Shown piece by piece: positions 13,403 through 28,147 of a stretch of DNA of 64,000 bases. The position numbers were made by a program, and so were the translations under genes. This DNA is from Mytilisepta virgata (lineage: Eukaryota; Mollusca; Bivalvia; Mytilida; Mytilidae), in NCBI GenBank assembly GCA_028015205.1, contig CM051515.1, positions 13,534,001 to 13,598,000 on the forward strand. Direction: 5' to 3'. The first letter of the stretch is position 1. Every line of letters begins with the position of its first letter. Below the pieces are notes generated by a model. That model made no database searches. It saw only the letters and a list, made by a program, of their open reading frames with translations, and was not told the DNA's origin.

Positions 13403-16400
13403 CCAATAAAGTTTCTATTCTACATACCTTACTTTTTTAAATACTTCACCATTCCATTGGGGTTCAATGCTCAACTATCAGATTCAGATACCATGTTATC
13501 TTGGTAAGTCCCTCTTCCACATCCAATGCTGTCTATTGATTGCAGGAGGTCATCCACTTGTCCACTTCACCATTCTTCAATCAACTCTCTAACCTATTAA
13601 AAAAACACCAAACTTTGAACTTGTCAGTCAATGAAATGGCCATACTGTACATCACATTTATTTCGGTATTTTGGGATATGTTTCATTAGATATTACATCT
13701 TACAACTTACTGAACAAAAGTGGTCTTGCTTGATCTTCTACAGAAAGTATGTATAGGTTGTCTTTTTCCTTCAAATCATCCAAGTGATTACGCCATCTTT
13801 GTGAGTAGTCTGTGTCATCAGGGTTCTGAAATGCACTACAATTGTTTACATTTTATATACTGATGAAACAGTTGAACAACTGACTCTAGTAAGAGGACCA
13901 CTTCAGGACCTAGTTTCAACTGGTTGGGTGGTTTCACACAGGTGGATTTTCCCACACTGTTACCTTCTTATATTAAACTAAGTTGACTTTTAATAGCTGC
14001 ATGTCTTGGTTGGTGATACATGTATAAATCAAATGACATTTTGAAAGCGGGCCCTCTAAGGACCATTGCAGTAAAGTTTGATGCAAAATGGGTGATCTGT
14101 TTCAGACAAAATGATATTTCTATTGGGTTTCAATGCTAAATTAGGATCAGCTTCAGAGACCATGTTAACTTGGTAAGCTCCTCAACCACATCTAACGATG
14201 TCTCTATTGATTGCAGGAGGTAAGCTCTTTGCCAACATCCAATGCCTGATCTGAATTGATTTGCAGCAGTATAGCTACTCACCCACATCCAATGCTGTCT
14301 CTATTGATTGCAGCAGGTAAAGCCAATCGCAAACATCCAAATGCCGTCTCTATTGATTGCAGGTCAGCCAATCGCCCACTTCACCATTTTTCAATCAAGT
14401 TTGTCTAACCTATTCAAAAATCATCAAACTTTGAGCTGTATCCTGCTTCCTCCTTACTATGAAATTAATAAATAAGATAATAAATCATATTAAGGTAACT
14501 GTTACTCAAATGCCTTTAAATTTTCCGTTCAAAATTTGACAAAAATTACCATAAATTTCTAAGGCTCTTTCTTTTGATGCAGAGGCAACACTTAGCTGAG
14601 GTTGGATACCTGTTTGTTTTGTTTTGATTTTTGATGGTTGTGCTTATTAATTCATCATTATATCTTTAACCAGTTTTCCAATATTTTGATCTCGAGCATT
14701 GTTGATGACTTGTCAGTCAATGAAATGGCCATACTGTACATCACATTTATTTTGGTATTTTGGGGTACGTTTCATTAGATATTACATCTTACAACTTACT
14801 GAACAAAAGTGGTCTTGCTTGATCTTCTACAGAAAGTATGTATAGGTTGTCTTTTTCCTTCAAATCATCTAACAAGTGATTACGCCATCTTTGTGAGTAG
14901 TCTGTATCTTCAGGGTTCTGAAATGCACTACAAATGTTTACATTTTATATACTGATGAAACAGTTGAACAACTGACTCTAGTATGCGTTACACCAATTAT
15001 GAACCAGCATACCACCATTCCATTGTATGTTTTGAAAAACCAATAAAGTTTCTATTCTACATACCTTACTTTTTTAAATACTTCACCATTCCATTGGGGT
15101 TCAATGCTCAACTATCAGATTCAGATACCATGTTATCTTGGTAAGTCCCTCTTCCACATCCAATGCTGTCTATTGATTGCAGGAGGTCATCCACTTGTCC
15201 ACTTCACCATTCTTCAATCAACTCTGTCTAACCTATTAAAAAAACACCAAACTTTGAACTTGTCAGTCAATGAAATGGCCATACTGTACATCACATTTAT
15301 TTCGGTATTTTGGGATATGTTTCATTAGATATTACATCTTACAACTTACTGAACAAAAGTGGTCTTGCTTGATCTTCTACAGAAAGTATGTATAGGTTGT
15401 CTTTTTCCTTCAAATCATCCAAGTGATTACGCCATCTTTGTGAGTAGTCTGTGTCATCAGGGTTCTGAAATGCACTACAATTGTTTACATTTTATATACT
15501 GATGAAACAGTTGAACAACTGACTCTAGTAAGAGGACCACTTCAGGACCTAGTTTCAACTGGTTGGGTGGTTTCACACAGGTGGATTTTCCCACACTGTT
15601 ACCTTCTTATATTAAACTAAGTTGACTTTTAATAGCTGCATGTCTTGGTTGGTGATACATGTATAAATCAAATGACATTTTGAAAGCGGGCCCTCTAAGG
15701 ACCATTGCAGTAAAGTTTGATGCAAAATGGGTGATCTGTTTCAGACAAAATGATATTTCTATTGGGTTTCAATGCTAAATTAGGATCAGCTTCAGAGACC
15801 ATGTTAACTTGGTAAGCTCCTCAACCACATCTAACGATGTCTCTATTGATTGCAGGAGGTAAGCTCTTTGCCAACATCCAATGCCTGATCTGAATTGATT
15901 TGCAGCAGTATAGCTACTCACCCACATCCAATGCTGTCTCTATTGATTGCAGCAGGTAAAGCCAATCGCAAACATCCAAATGCCGTCTCTATTGATTGCA
16001 GGTCAGCCAATCGCCCACTTCACCATTTTTCAATCAAGTTTGTCTAACCTATTCAAAAATCATCAAACTTTGAGCTGTATCCTGCTTCCTCCTTACTATG
16101 AAATTAATAAATAAGATAATAAATCATATTAAGGTAACTGTTACTCAAATGCCTTTAAATTTTCCGTTCAAAATTTGACAAAAATTACCATAAATTTCTA
16201 AGGCTCTTTCTTTTGATGCAGAGGCAACACTTAGCTGAGGTTGGATACCTGTTTGTTTTGTTTTGATTTTTGATGGTTGTGCTTATTAATTCATCATTAT
16301 ATCTTTCACCAGTTTTCCAATATTTTGATCTCGAGCATTGTTGATGACTTGTCAGTCAATGAAATGGCCATACTGTACATCACATTTATTTTGGTATTTT

Positions 16401-19400
16401 GGGGTACGTTTCATTAGATATTACATCTTACAACTTACTGAACAAAAGTGGTCTTGCTTGATCTTCTACAGAAAGTATGTATAGGTTGTCTTTTTCCTTC
16501 AAATCATCTAACAAGTGATTACGCCATCTTTGTGAGTAGTCTGTATCTTCAGGGTTCTGAAATGCACTACAAATGTTTACATTTTATATACTGATGAAAC
16601 AGTTGAACAACTGACTCTAGTATGCGTTACACCAATTATGAACCAGCATACCACCATTCCATTGTATGTTTTGAAAAACCAATAAAGTTTCTATTCTACA
16701 TACCTTACTTTTTTAAATACTTCACCATTCCATTGGGGTTCAATGCTCAACTATCAGATTCAGATACCATGTTATCTTGGTAAGTCCCTCTTCCACATCC
16801 AATGCTGTCTATTGATTGCAGGAGGTCATCCACTTGTCCACTTCACCATTCTTCAATCAACTCTGTCTAACCTATTAAAAAAACACCAAACTTTGAACTT
16901 GTCAGTCAATGAAATGGCCATACTGTACATCACATTTATTTCGGTATTTTGGGATATGTTTCATTAGATATTACATCTTACAACTTACTGAACAAAAGTG
17001 GTCTTGCTTGATCTTCTACAGAAAGTATGTATAGGTTGTCTTTTTCCTTCAAATCATCCAAGTGATTACGCCATCTTTGTGAGTAGTCTGTGTCATCAGG
17101 GTTCTGAAATGCACTACAATTGTTTACATTTTATATACTGATGAAACAGTTGAACAACTGACTCTAGTAAGAGGACCACTTCAGGACCTAGTTTCAACTG
17201 GTTGGGTGGTTTCACACAGGTGGATTTTCCCACACTGTTACCTTCTTATATTAAACTAAGTTGACTTTTAATAGCTGCATGTCTTGGTTGGTGATACATG
17301 TATAAATCAAATGACATTTTGAAAGCGGGCCCTCTAAGGACCATTGCAGTAAAGTTTGATGCAAAATGGGTGATCTGTTTCAGACAAAATGATATTTCTA
17401 TTGGGTTTCAATGCTAAATTAGGATCAGCTTCAGAGACCATGTTAACTTGGTAAGCTCCTCAACCACATCTAACGATGTCTCTATTGATTGCAGGAGGTA
17501 AGCTCTTTGCCAACATCCAATGCCTGATCTGAATTGATTTGCAGCAGTATAGCTACTCACCCACATCCAATGCTGTCTCTATTGATTGCAGCAGGTAAAG
17601 CCAATCGCAAACATCCAAATGCCGTCTCTATTGATTGCAGGTCAGCCAATCGCCCACTTCACCATTTTTCAATCAAGTTTGTCTAACCTATTCAAAAATC
17701 ATCAAACTTTGAGCTGTATCCTGCTTCCTCCTTACTATGAAATTAATAAATAAGATAATAAATCATATTAAGGTAACTGTTACTCAAATGCCTTTAAATT
17801 TTCCGTTCAAAATTTGACAAAAATTACCATAAATTTCTAAGGCTCTTTCTTTTGATGCAGAGGCAACACTTAGCTGAGGTTGGATACCTGTTTGTTTTGT
17901 TTTGATTTTTGATGGTTGTGCTTATTAATTCATCATTATATCTTTAACCAGTTTTCCAATATTTTGATCTCGAGCATTGTTGATGACTTGTCAGTCAATG
18001 AAATGGCCATACTGTACATCACATTTATTTTGGTATTTTGGGGTACGTTTCATTAGATATTACATCTTACAACTTACTGAACAAAAGTGGTCTTGCTTGA
18101 TCTTCTACAGAAAGTATGTATAGGTTGTCTTTTTCCTTCAAATCATCTAACAAGTGATTACGCCATCTTTGTGAGTAGTCTGTATCTTCAGGGTTCTGAA
18201 ATGCACTACAAATGTTTACATTTTATATACTGATGAAACAGTTGAACAACTGACTCTAGTATGCGTTACACCAATTATGAACCAGCATACCACCATTCCA
18301 TTGTATGTTTTGAAAAACCAATAAAGTTTCTATTCTACATACCTTACTTTTTTAAATACTTCACCATTCCATTGGGGTTCAATGCTCAACTATCAGATTC
18401 AGATACCATGTTATCTTGGTAAGTCCCTCTTCCACATCCAATGCTGTCTATTGATTGCAGGAGGTCATCCACTTGTCCACTTCACCATTCTTCAATCAAC
18501 TCTGTCTAACCTATTAAAAAAACACCAAACTTTGAACTTGTCAGTCAATGAAATGGCCATACTGTACATCACATTTATTTCGGTATTTTGGGATATGTTT
18601 CATTAGATATTACATCTTACAACTTACTGAACAAAAGTGGTCTTGCTTGATCTTCTACAGAAAGTATGTATAGGTTGTCTTTTTCCTTCAAATCATCCAA
18701 GTGATTACGCCATCTTTGTGAGTAGTCTGTGTCATCAGGGTTCTGAAATGCACTACAATTGTTTACATTTTATATACTGATGAAACAGTTGAACAACTGA
18801 CTCTAGTAAGAGGACCACTTCAGGACCTAGTTTCAACTGGTTGGGTGGTTTCACACAGGTGGATTTTCCCACACTGTTACCTTCTTATATTAAACTAAGT
18901 TGACTTTTAATAGCTGCATGTCTTGGTTGGTGATACATGTATAAATCAAATGACATTTTGAAAGCGGGCCCTCTAAGGACCATTGCAGTAAAGTTTGATG
19001 CAAAATGGGTGATCTGTTTCAGACAAAATGATATTTCTATTGGGTTTCAATGCTAAATTAGGATCAGCTTCAGAGACCATGTTAACTTGGTAAGCTCCTC
19101 AACCACATCTAACGATGTCTCTATTGATTGCAGGAGGTAAGCTCTTTGCCAACATCCAATGCCTGATCTGAATTGATTTGCAGCAGTATAGCTACTCACC
19201 CACATCCAATGCTGTCTCTATTGATTGCAGCAGGTAAGGCCAATCGCAAACATCCAAATGCCGTCTCTATTGATTGCAGGTCAGCCAATCGCCCACTTCA
19301 CCATTTTTCAATCAAGTTTGTCTAACCTATTCAAAAATCATCAAACTTTGAGCTGTATCCTGCTTCCTCCTTACTATGAAATTAATAAATAAGATAATAA

Positions 19401-22400
19401 ATCATATTAAGGTAACTGTTACTCAAATGCCTTTAAATTTTCCGTTCAAAATTTGACAAAAATTACCATAAATTTCTAAGGCTCTTTCTTTTGATGCAGA
19501 GGCAACACTTAGCTGAGGTTGGATACCTGTTTGTTTTGTTTTGATTTTTGATGGTTGTGCTTATTAATTCATCATTATATCTTTAACCAGTTTTCCAATA
19601 TTTTGATCTCGAGCATTGTTGATGACTTGTCAGTCAATGAAATGGCCATACTGTACATCACATTTATTTTGGTATTTTGGGGTACGTTTCATTAGATATT
19701 ACATCTTACAACTTACTGAACAAAAGTGGTCTTGCTTGATCTTCTACAGAAAGTATGTATAGGTTGTCTTTTTCCTTCAAATCATCTAACAAGTGATTAC
19801 GCCATCTTTGTGAGTAGTCTGTATCTTCAGGGTTCTGAAATGCACTACAAATGTTTACATTTTATATACTGATGAAACAGTTGAACAACTGACTCTAGTA
19901 TGCGTTACACCAATTATGAACCAGCATACCACCATTCCATTGTATGTTTTGAAAAACCAATAAAGTTTCTATTCTACATACCTTACTTTTTTAAATACTT
20001 CACCATTCCATTGGGGTTCAATGCTCAACTATCAGATTCAGATACCATGTTATCTTGGTAAGTCCCTCTTCCACATCCAATGCTGTCTATTGATTGCAGG
20101 AGGTCATCCACTTGTCCACTTCACCATTCTTCAATCAACTCTGTCTAACCTATTAAAAAAACACCAAACTTTGAACTTGTCAGTCAATGAAATGGCCATA
20201 CTGTACATCACATTTATTTCGGTATTTTGGGATATGTTTCATTAGATATTACATCTTACAACTTACTGAACAAAAGTGGTCTTGCTTGATCTTCTACAGA
20301 AAGTATGTATAGGTTGTCTTTTTCCTTCAAATCATCCAAGTGATTACGCCATCTTTGTGAGTAGTCTGTGTCATCAGGGTTCTGAAATGCACTACAATTG
20401 TTTACATTTTATATACTGATGAAACAGTTGAACAACTGACTCTAGTAAGAGGACCACTTCAGGACCTAGTTTCAACTGGTTGGGTGGTTTCACACAGGTG
20501 GATTTTCCCACACTGTTACCTTCTTATATTAAACTAAGTTGACTTTTAATAGCTGCATGTCTTGGTTGGTGATACATGTATAAATCAAATGACATTTTGA
20601 AAGCGGGCCCTCTAAGGACCATTGCAGTAAAGTTTGATGCAAAATGGGTGATCTGTTTCAGACAAAATGATATTTCTATTGGGTTTCAATGCTAAATTAG
20701 GATCAGCTTCAGAGACCATGTTAACTTGGTAAGCTCCTCAACCACATCTAACGATGTCTCTATTGATTGCAGGAGGTAAGCTCTTTGCCAACATCCAATG
20801 CCTGATCTGAATTGATTTGCAGCAGTATAGCTACTCACCCACATCCAATGCTGTCTCTATTGATTGCAGCAGGTAAGGCCAATCGCAAACATCCAAATGC
20901 CGTCTCTATTGATTGCAGGTCAGCCAATCGCCCACTTCACCATTTTTCAATCAAGTTTGTCTAACCTATTCAAAAATCATCAAACTTTGAGCTGTATCCT
21001 GCTTCCTCCTTACTATGAAATTAATAAATAAGATAATAAATCATATTAAGGTAACTGTTACTCAAATGCCTTTAAATTTTCCGTTCAAAATTTGACAAAA
21101 ATTACCATAAATTTCTAAGGCTCTTTCTTTTGATGCAGAGGCAACACTTAGCTGAGGTTGGATACCTGTTTGTTTTGTTTTGATTTTTGATGGTTGTGCT
21201 TATTAATTCATCATTATATCTTTAACCAGTTTTCCAATATTTTGATCTCGAGCATTGTTGATGACTTGTCAGTCAATGAAATGGCCATACTGTACATCAC
21301 ATTTATTTTGGTATTTTGGGGTACGTTTCATTAGATATTACATCTTACAACTTACTGAACAAAAGTGGTCTTGCTTGATCTTCTACAGAAAGTATGTATA
21401 GGTTGTCTTTTTCCTTCAAATCATCTAACAAGTGATTACGCCATCTTTGTGAGTAGTCTGTATCTTCAGGGTTCTGAAATGCACTACAAATGTTTACATT
21501 TTATATACTGATGAAACAGTTGAACAACTGACTCTAGTATGCGTTACACCAATTATGAACCAGCATACCACCATTCCATTGTATGTTTTGAAAAACCAAT
21601 AAAGTTTCTATTCTACATACCTTACTTTTTTAAATACTTCACCATTCCATTGGGGTTCAATGCTCAACTATCAGATTCAGATACCATGTTATCTTGGTAA
21701 GTCCCTCTTCCACATCCAATGCTGTCTATTGATTGCAGGAGGTCATCCACTTGTCCACTTCACCATTCTTCAATCAACTCTGTCTAACCTATTAAAAAAA
21801 AAACCAAACTTTGAACTTGTCAGTCAATGAAATGGCCATACTGTACATCACATTTATTTCGGTATTTTGGGATATGTTTCATTAGATATTACATCTTACA
21901 ACTTACTGAACAAAAGTGGTCTTGCTTGATCTTCTACAGAAAGTATGTATAGGTTGTCTTTTTCCTTCAAATCATCCAAGTGATTACGCCATCTTTGTGA
22001 GTAGTCTGTGTCATCAGGGTTCTGAAATGCACTACAATTGTTTACATTTTATATACTGATGAAACAGTTGAACAACTGACTCTAGTAAGAGGACCACTTC
22101 AGGACCTAGTTTCAACTGGTTGGGTGGTTTCACACAGGTGGATTTTCCCACACTGTTACCTTCTTATATTAAACTAAGTTGACTTTTAATAGCTGCATGT
22201 CTTGGTTGGTGATACATGTATAAACCAAATGACATTTTGAAAGCGGGCCCTCTAAGGACCATTGCAGTCAAGTTTGTTGCAAAATGGGTGATCTGTTTCA
22301 GACAAAATGATATTTCTATTGGGTTTCAATGCTAAATTAGGATCAGCTTCAGAGACCATGTTAACTTGGTAAGCTCCTCAACCACATCTAACGATGTCTC

Positions 22401-23231
22401 TATTGATTGCAGGAGGTAAGCTCTTTGCCAACATCCAATGCCTGATCTGAATTGATTTGCAGCAGTATAGCTACTCACCCACATCCAATGCTGTCTCTAT
22501 TGATTGCAGCAGGTAAAGCCAATCGCAAACATCCAAATGCCGTCTCTATTGATTGCAGGTCAGCCAATCGCCCACTTCACCATTTTTCAATCAAGTTTGT
22601 CTAACCTATTCAAAAATCATCAAACTTTGAGCTGTATCCTGCTTCCTCCTTACTATGAAATTAATAAATAAGATAATAAATCATATTAAGGTAACTGTTA
22701 CTCAAATGCCTTTAAATTTTCCATTCAAAATTTGACAAAAATTACCATAAATTTCTAAGGCTCTTTCTTTTGATGCAGAGGCAACACTTAGCTGAGGTTG
22801 GATACCTGTTTGTTTTGTTTTGATTTTTGATGGTTGTGCTTATTCATCATTATATCTTTAACCAGTTTTCCAATATTTTGATCTCGAGCATTGTTGATGA
22901 CTTGTCAGTCAATGAAATGGCCATACTGTACATCACATTTATTTTGGTATTTTGGGGTACGTTTCATTAGATATTACATCTTACAACTTACTGAACAAAA
23001 GTGGTCTTGCTTGATCTTCTACAGAAAGTATGTATAGGTTGTCTTTTTCCTTCAAATCATCTAACAAGTGATTACGCCATCTTTGTGAGTAGTCTGTATC
23101 TTCAGGGTTCTGAAATGCACTACAAATGTTTACATTTTATATACTGATGAAACAGTTGAACAACTGACTCTAGTATGCGTTACACCAATTATGAACCAGC
23201 ATACCACCATTCCATTGTATGTTTTGAAAAA
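13403..23231 (+). repeat. Array block 3: A-type copies 8-13 (1639-bp form)
   Basis: Six consecutive A-type copies. Copies 9-12 are nearly identical; copies 11 and 12 share the private variant 'caggtaaggcc' (19230, 20872), which suggests a very recent duplication. Copy 8 has a 2-bp deletion ('caactctctaacc', 13584) and copy 13 a lengthened A-run (21793) plus a 4-bp deletion near 22845. Confidence 0.9.
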
Positions 23232-26200
23232 CCAATAAAGTTTCTATTCTACATACCTTACTTTTTTAAATACTTCACCATTCCATTGGGGTTCAATGCT
23301 CAACTATCAGATTCAGATACCATGTTATCTTGGTAAGTCCCTCTTCCACATCCAATGCTGTCTATTGATTGCAGGAGGTCATCCACTTGTCCACTTCACC
23401 ATTCTTCAATCAACTCTGTCTAACCTATTAAAAAAACACCAAACTTTGAACTTGTCAGTCAATGAAATGGCCATACTGTACATCACATTTATTTCGGTAT
23501 TTTGGGATATGTTTCATTAGATATTACATCTTACAACTTACTGAACAAAAGTGGTCTTGCTTGATCTTCTACAGAAAGTATGTATAGGTTGTCTTTTTCC
23601 TTCAAATCAACTAAGTGATTACGCCATCTTTGTGAGTAGTCTGTGACATCAGGGTTCTGAAATGCACTACAAATGTTTACATTTTATATATACTGATGAA
23701 ACAGTTGAACAACTGACTCTAGTAAGAGGACCACTTCAGGACCTAGTTTCAACTGGTTGGGTGGTTTCACACAGGTGGATTTTCCCACACTGTTACCTTC
23801 TTATATTAAACTAAGTTGACTTTTAATAGCTGCATGTCTTGGTTGGTGATACATGTATAAATCAAATGACATTTTGAAAGCGTGCCCTCTAAGGACCATT
23901 GCAGTCAAGTTTGATGCAAAATGGGTGATCTGTTTCAGACAAAATGATATTTCTATTGGGTTTCAATGTTAAATTAGGATCAGCTTCAGAGACCATGTTA
24001 ACTTGGTAAGCTCCTCAACCACATCTAACGATGTCTCTATTGATTGCAGGAGGTAAGCTCTTTGCCAACATCCAATGCCTGATCTGAATTGATTTGCAGC
24101 AGTATAGCTACTCACCCACATCCAATGCTGTGTCTATTGATTGCAGCAGGTAAAGCCAATCGCAAACATCCAAATGCCATCTCTATTGATTGCAGGTCAG
24201 CCAATCGCCCACTTCACCATTTTTCAATCAAGTTTGTCTAACCTATTCAAAAATCATCAAACTTTGAGCTGTATCCTACTTCCTCCTTACTATGAAATTA
24301 ATAAATAAGATAATAAATCATATTAAGGTAACTGTTACTCAAATGCCTTTAAATTTTCCGTTCAAAATTTGACAAAAATTACCATAAATTTCTAAGGCTC
24401 TTTCTTTTGATGCAGAGGCAACACTTAGCTGAGGTTGGATACCTGTTTGTTTTGTTTTGATTTTTGATGGTTGTGCTTATTAATTCATCATTATATCTTT
24501 AACCAGTTTTCCAATATTTTGATCTCGAGCATTGTTGATGACTTGTCAGTCAATGAAATGGCCATACTGTACATCACATTTATTTTGGTATTTTGGGGTA
24601 CGTTTCATTAGATATTACATCTTACAACTTACTGAACAAAAGTGGTCTTGCTTGATCTTCTACAGAAAGTATGTATAGGTTGTCTTTTTCCTTCAAATCA
24701 TCTAACAAGTGATTACGCCATCTTTGTGAGTAGTCTGTATCTTCAGGGTTCTGAAATGCACTACAAATGTTTACATTTTATATACTGATGAAACAGTTGA
24801 ACAACTGACTCTAGTATGCGTTACACCAATTATGAACCAGCATACCACCATTCCATTGTATGTTTTGAAAAACCAATAAAGTTTCTATTCTACATACCTT
24901 ACTTTTTTAAATACTTCACCATTCCATTGGGGTTCAATGCTCAACTATCAGATTCAGATACCATGTTATCTTGGTAAGTCCCTCTTCCACATCCAATGCT
25001 GTCTATTGATTGCAGGAGGTCATCCACTTGTCCACTTCACCATTCTTCAATCAACTCTGTCTAACCTATTAAAAAAACACCAAACTTTGAACTTGTCAGT
25101 CAATGAAATGGCCATACTGTACATCACATTTATTTCGGTATTTTGGGATATGTTTCATTAGATATTACATCTTACAACTTACTGAACAAAAGTGGTCTTG
25201 CTTGATCTTCTACAGAAAGTATGTATAAGTTGTCTTTTTCCTTCAAATCAACTAAGTGATTACGCCATCTTTGTGAGTAGTCTGTGACATCAGGGTTCTG
25301 AAATGCACTACAAATGTTTACATTTTATATATACTGATGAAACAGTTGAACAACTGACTCTAGTAAGAGGACCACTTCAGGACCTAGTTTCAACTGGTTG
25401 GGTGGTTTCACACAAGTGGATTTTCCCACACTGTTACCTTCTTATATTAAACTAAGTTGACTTTTAATAGCTGCATGTCTTGGTTGGTGATACATGTATA
25501 AATCAAATGACATTTTGAAAGCGTGCCCTCTAAGGACCATTGCAGTAAAGTTTGATGCAAAATGGGAGATCTGTTTCAGACAAAATGATATTTCTATTGG
25601 GTTTCAATGTTAAATTAGGATCAGCTTCAGAGACCATGTTAACTTGGTAAGCTCCTCAACCACATCTAATGATGTCTCTATTGATTGCAGGAGGTAAGCT
25701 CTTTGCCAACATCCAATGCCTGATCTGAATTGATTTGCAGCAGTATAGCTACTCACCCACATCCAATGCTGTCTATTGATTGCAGCAGGTAAAGCCAATC
25801 GCAAACATCCAAATGCCGTCTCTATTGATTGCAGGTCAGCCAATCGCCCACTTCACCATTTTTCAATCAAGTTTGTCTAACCTATTCAAAAATAGTCAAA
25901 CTTTGAGCTGTATCCTGCTTCCTTCTTACTATGAAATTAATAAATAAGATAATAAATCATATTAAGGTAACTGTTACTCAAATGCCTTTAAATTTTCCGT
26001 TCAAAATTTGACAAAAATTACCATAAATTTCTAAGGCACTTTATTTTGATGCAGAGGCAACACTTAGCTGAGGTTGGATACCTGTTTGTTTTGTTTTGAT
26101 TTTTGATGGTTGTGCTTATTAATTCATCATTATATCTTTAACCAGTTTTCCAATATTTTGATCTCGAGCATTGTTGATGACTTGTCAGTCAATGAAATGG

Positions 26201-28147
26201 CCATACTGTACATCACATTTATTTTGGTATTTTGGGGTACGTTTCATTAGATATTACATCTTACAACTTACTGAACAAAAGTGGTCTTGCTTGATCTTCT
26301 ACAGAAAGTATGTATAGGTTGTCTTTTTCCTTCAAATCATCTAAGTGATTACGCCATCTTTGTGAGTAGTCTGTATCTTCAGGGTTCTGAAATGCACTAC
26401 AAATGTTTACATTTTATATACTGATGAAACAGTTGAACAACTGACTCTAGTATGCGTTACACCAATTATGAACCAGCATACCACCATTCCATTGTATGTT
26501 TTGAAAAACCAATAAAGTTTCTATTCTACATACCTTACTTTTTTAAATACTTCACCATTCCATTGGGGTTCAATGCTCAACTATCAGATTCAGATACCAT
26601 GTTATCTTGGTAAGTCCCTCTTCCACATCCAATGCTGTCTATTGATTGCATGAGGTCAGCCACTTGTCCACTTCACCATTCTTCAATCAACTCTGTCTAA
26701 CCTATTAAAAAAACACCAAACTTTGAACTTGTCAGTCAATGAAATGGCCATACTGTACATCACATTTATTTCGGTATTTTGGGATATGTTTCATTAGATA
26801 TTACATCTTACAACTTACTGAACAAAAGTGGTCTTGCTTGATCTTCTACAGAAAGTATGTATAGGTTGTCTTTTTCCTTCAAATCATCCAAGTGATTACG
26901 CCATCTTTGTGAGTAGTCTGTGACATCAGGGTTCTGAAATGCACTACAAATGTTTACATTTTATATACTGATGAAAAAGTTGAACAACTGACTCTAGTAA
27001 GAGGACCACTTCAGGACCTAGTTTCAATTGGTTGGGTGGTTTCACACAGGTGGATTTTCCCACACTGTTACCTTCTTATATTAAACTAAGTTGACTTTTA
27101 ATAGCTGCATGTCTTGGTTGGTGATACATGTATAAATCAAATGACATTTTGAAAGCGTGCCCTCTAAGGACCATTGCAGTCAAGTTTGATGCAAAATGGG
27201 TGATCTGTTTCAGACAAAATGATATTTCTATTGGGTTTCAATGCTAAATTAGGATCAGCTTCAGAGACCATGTTAACTTGGTAAGCTCCTCAACCACATC
27301 TAACGATGTCTCTATTGATTGCAGGAGGTAAGCTCTTTGCCAACATCCAATGCCTGATCTGAATTAATTTGCAGCAGTATAGCTACTCACCCACATCCAA
27401 TGTCGTCTCTATTGATTGCAGCAGGTAAAGCCAATCGCAAACATCCAAATGCCGTCTCTATTGATTGCAGGTCAGCCAATCGCCCACTTCACCAGTTTTC
27501 AATCAAGTTTGTCTAACCTATTCAAAAATCATCAAACTTTGAGCTGTATCCTGCTTCCTCCTTACTATGAAATTAATAAATAAGATAATAAATCATATTA
27601 AGTTAACTGTTACTCAAATGCCTTTAAATTTTCCGTTCAAAATTTGACAAAAATTACCATAAATTTCTAAGGCTCTTTCTTTTGATGCAGAGGCAACACT
27701 TAGCTGAGGTTGGATACCTGTTTGTTTTGTTTTGATTTTTGATGGTTGTGCTTATTAATTCATCATTATATCTTTAACCAGTTTTCCAATATTTTGATCT
27801 CGAGCATTGTTGATGACTTGTCAGTCAATGAAATGGCCATACTGTACATCACATTTATTTTGGTATTTTGGTGTACTTTTCATTAGATATTACATCTTAC
27901 AACTTACTGAACAAAAGTGGTCTTGCTTGATCTTCTACAGAAAGTATGTATAGGTTGTCTTTTTCCTTTAAATCATCTAACAAGTGATTACGCCATCTTT
28001 GTGAGTAGTCTGTATCATCAGGGTTCCGAAATGCACTACAAATGTTTACATTTTATATACTGATGAAACAGTTGAACAACTGACTCTAGTATGCGTTACA
28101 CCAATTATGAACCAGCATACAACCATTCCATTGTATATTTTGAAAAA
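23232..28147 (+). repeat. Array block 4: B-type copies 14-15 and hybrid copy 16
   Basis: Copies 14 and 15 carry all the B markers. Copy 16 (26509) mixes types: A-like 'catccaagtg' with B-like 'gtgacatcag' and 'agcgtgccct'. It also carries extra private changes, as expected near an array edge. A 77-residue minus-strand ORF at 25610-25843 is opened by a small deletion in copy 15 and is not a gene. Confidence 0.85.

Noticed and set aside
3629..25161. Twelve identical 74-residue ORFs (MLNYQIQIPCYLGK...) spaced ~1640 bp apart, which might look like a multigene family
   Set aside because: They are one segment of the satellite monomer. Copy 8 (2-bp deletion), copy 13 (+1 in an A-run) and copy 16 (in-frame TGA at the 'gcatgagg' site) break the frame while the DNA stays otherwise conserved, and the edge copies differ too. 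Identity reflects homogenisation, not selection.
25610..25843. 77-residue minus-strand ORF
   Set aside because: Opened only in copy 15 of the array by a small deletion; closed in the other copies.
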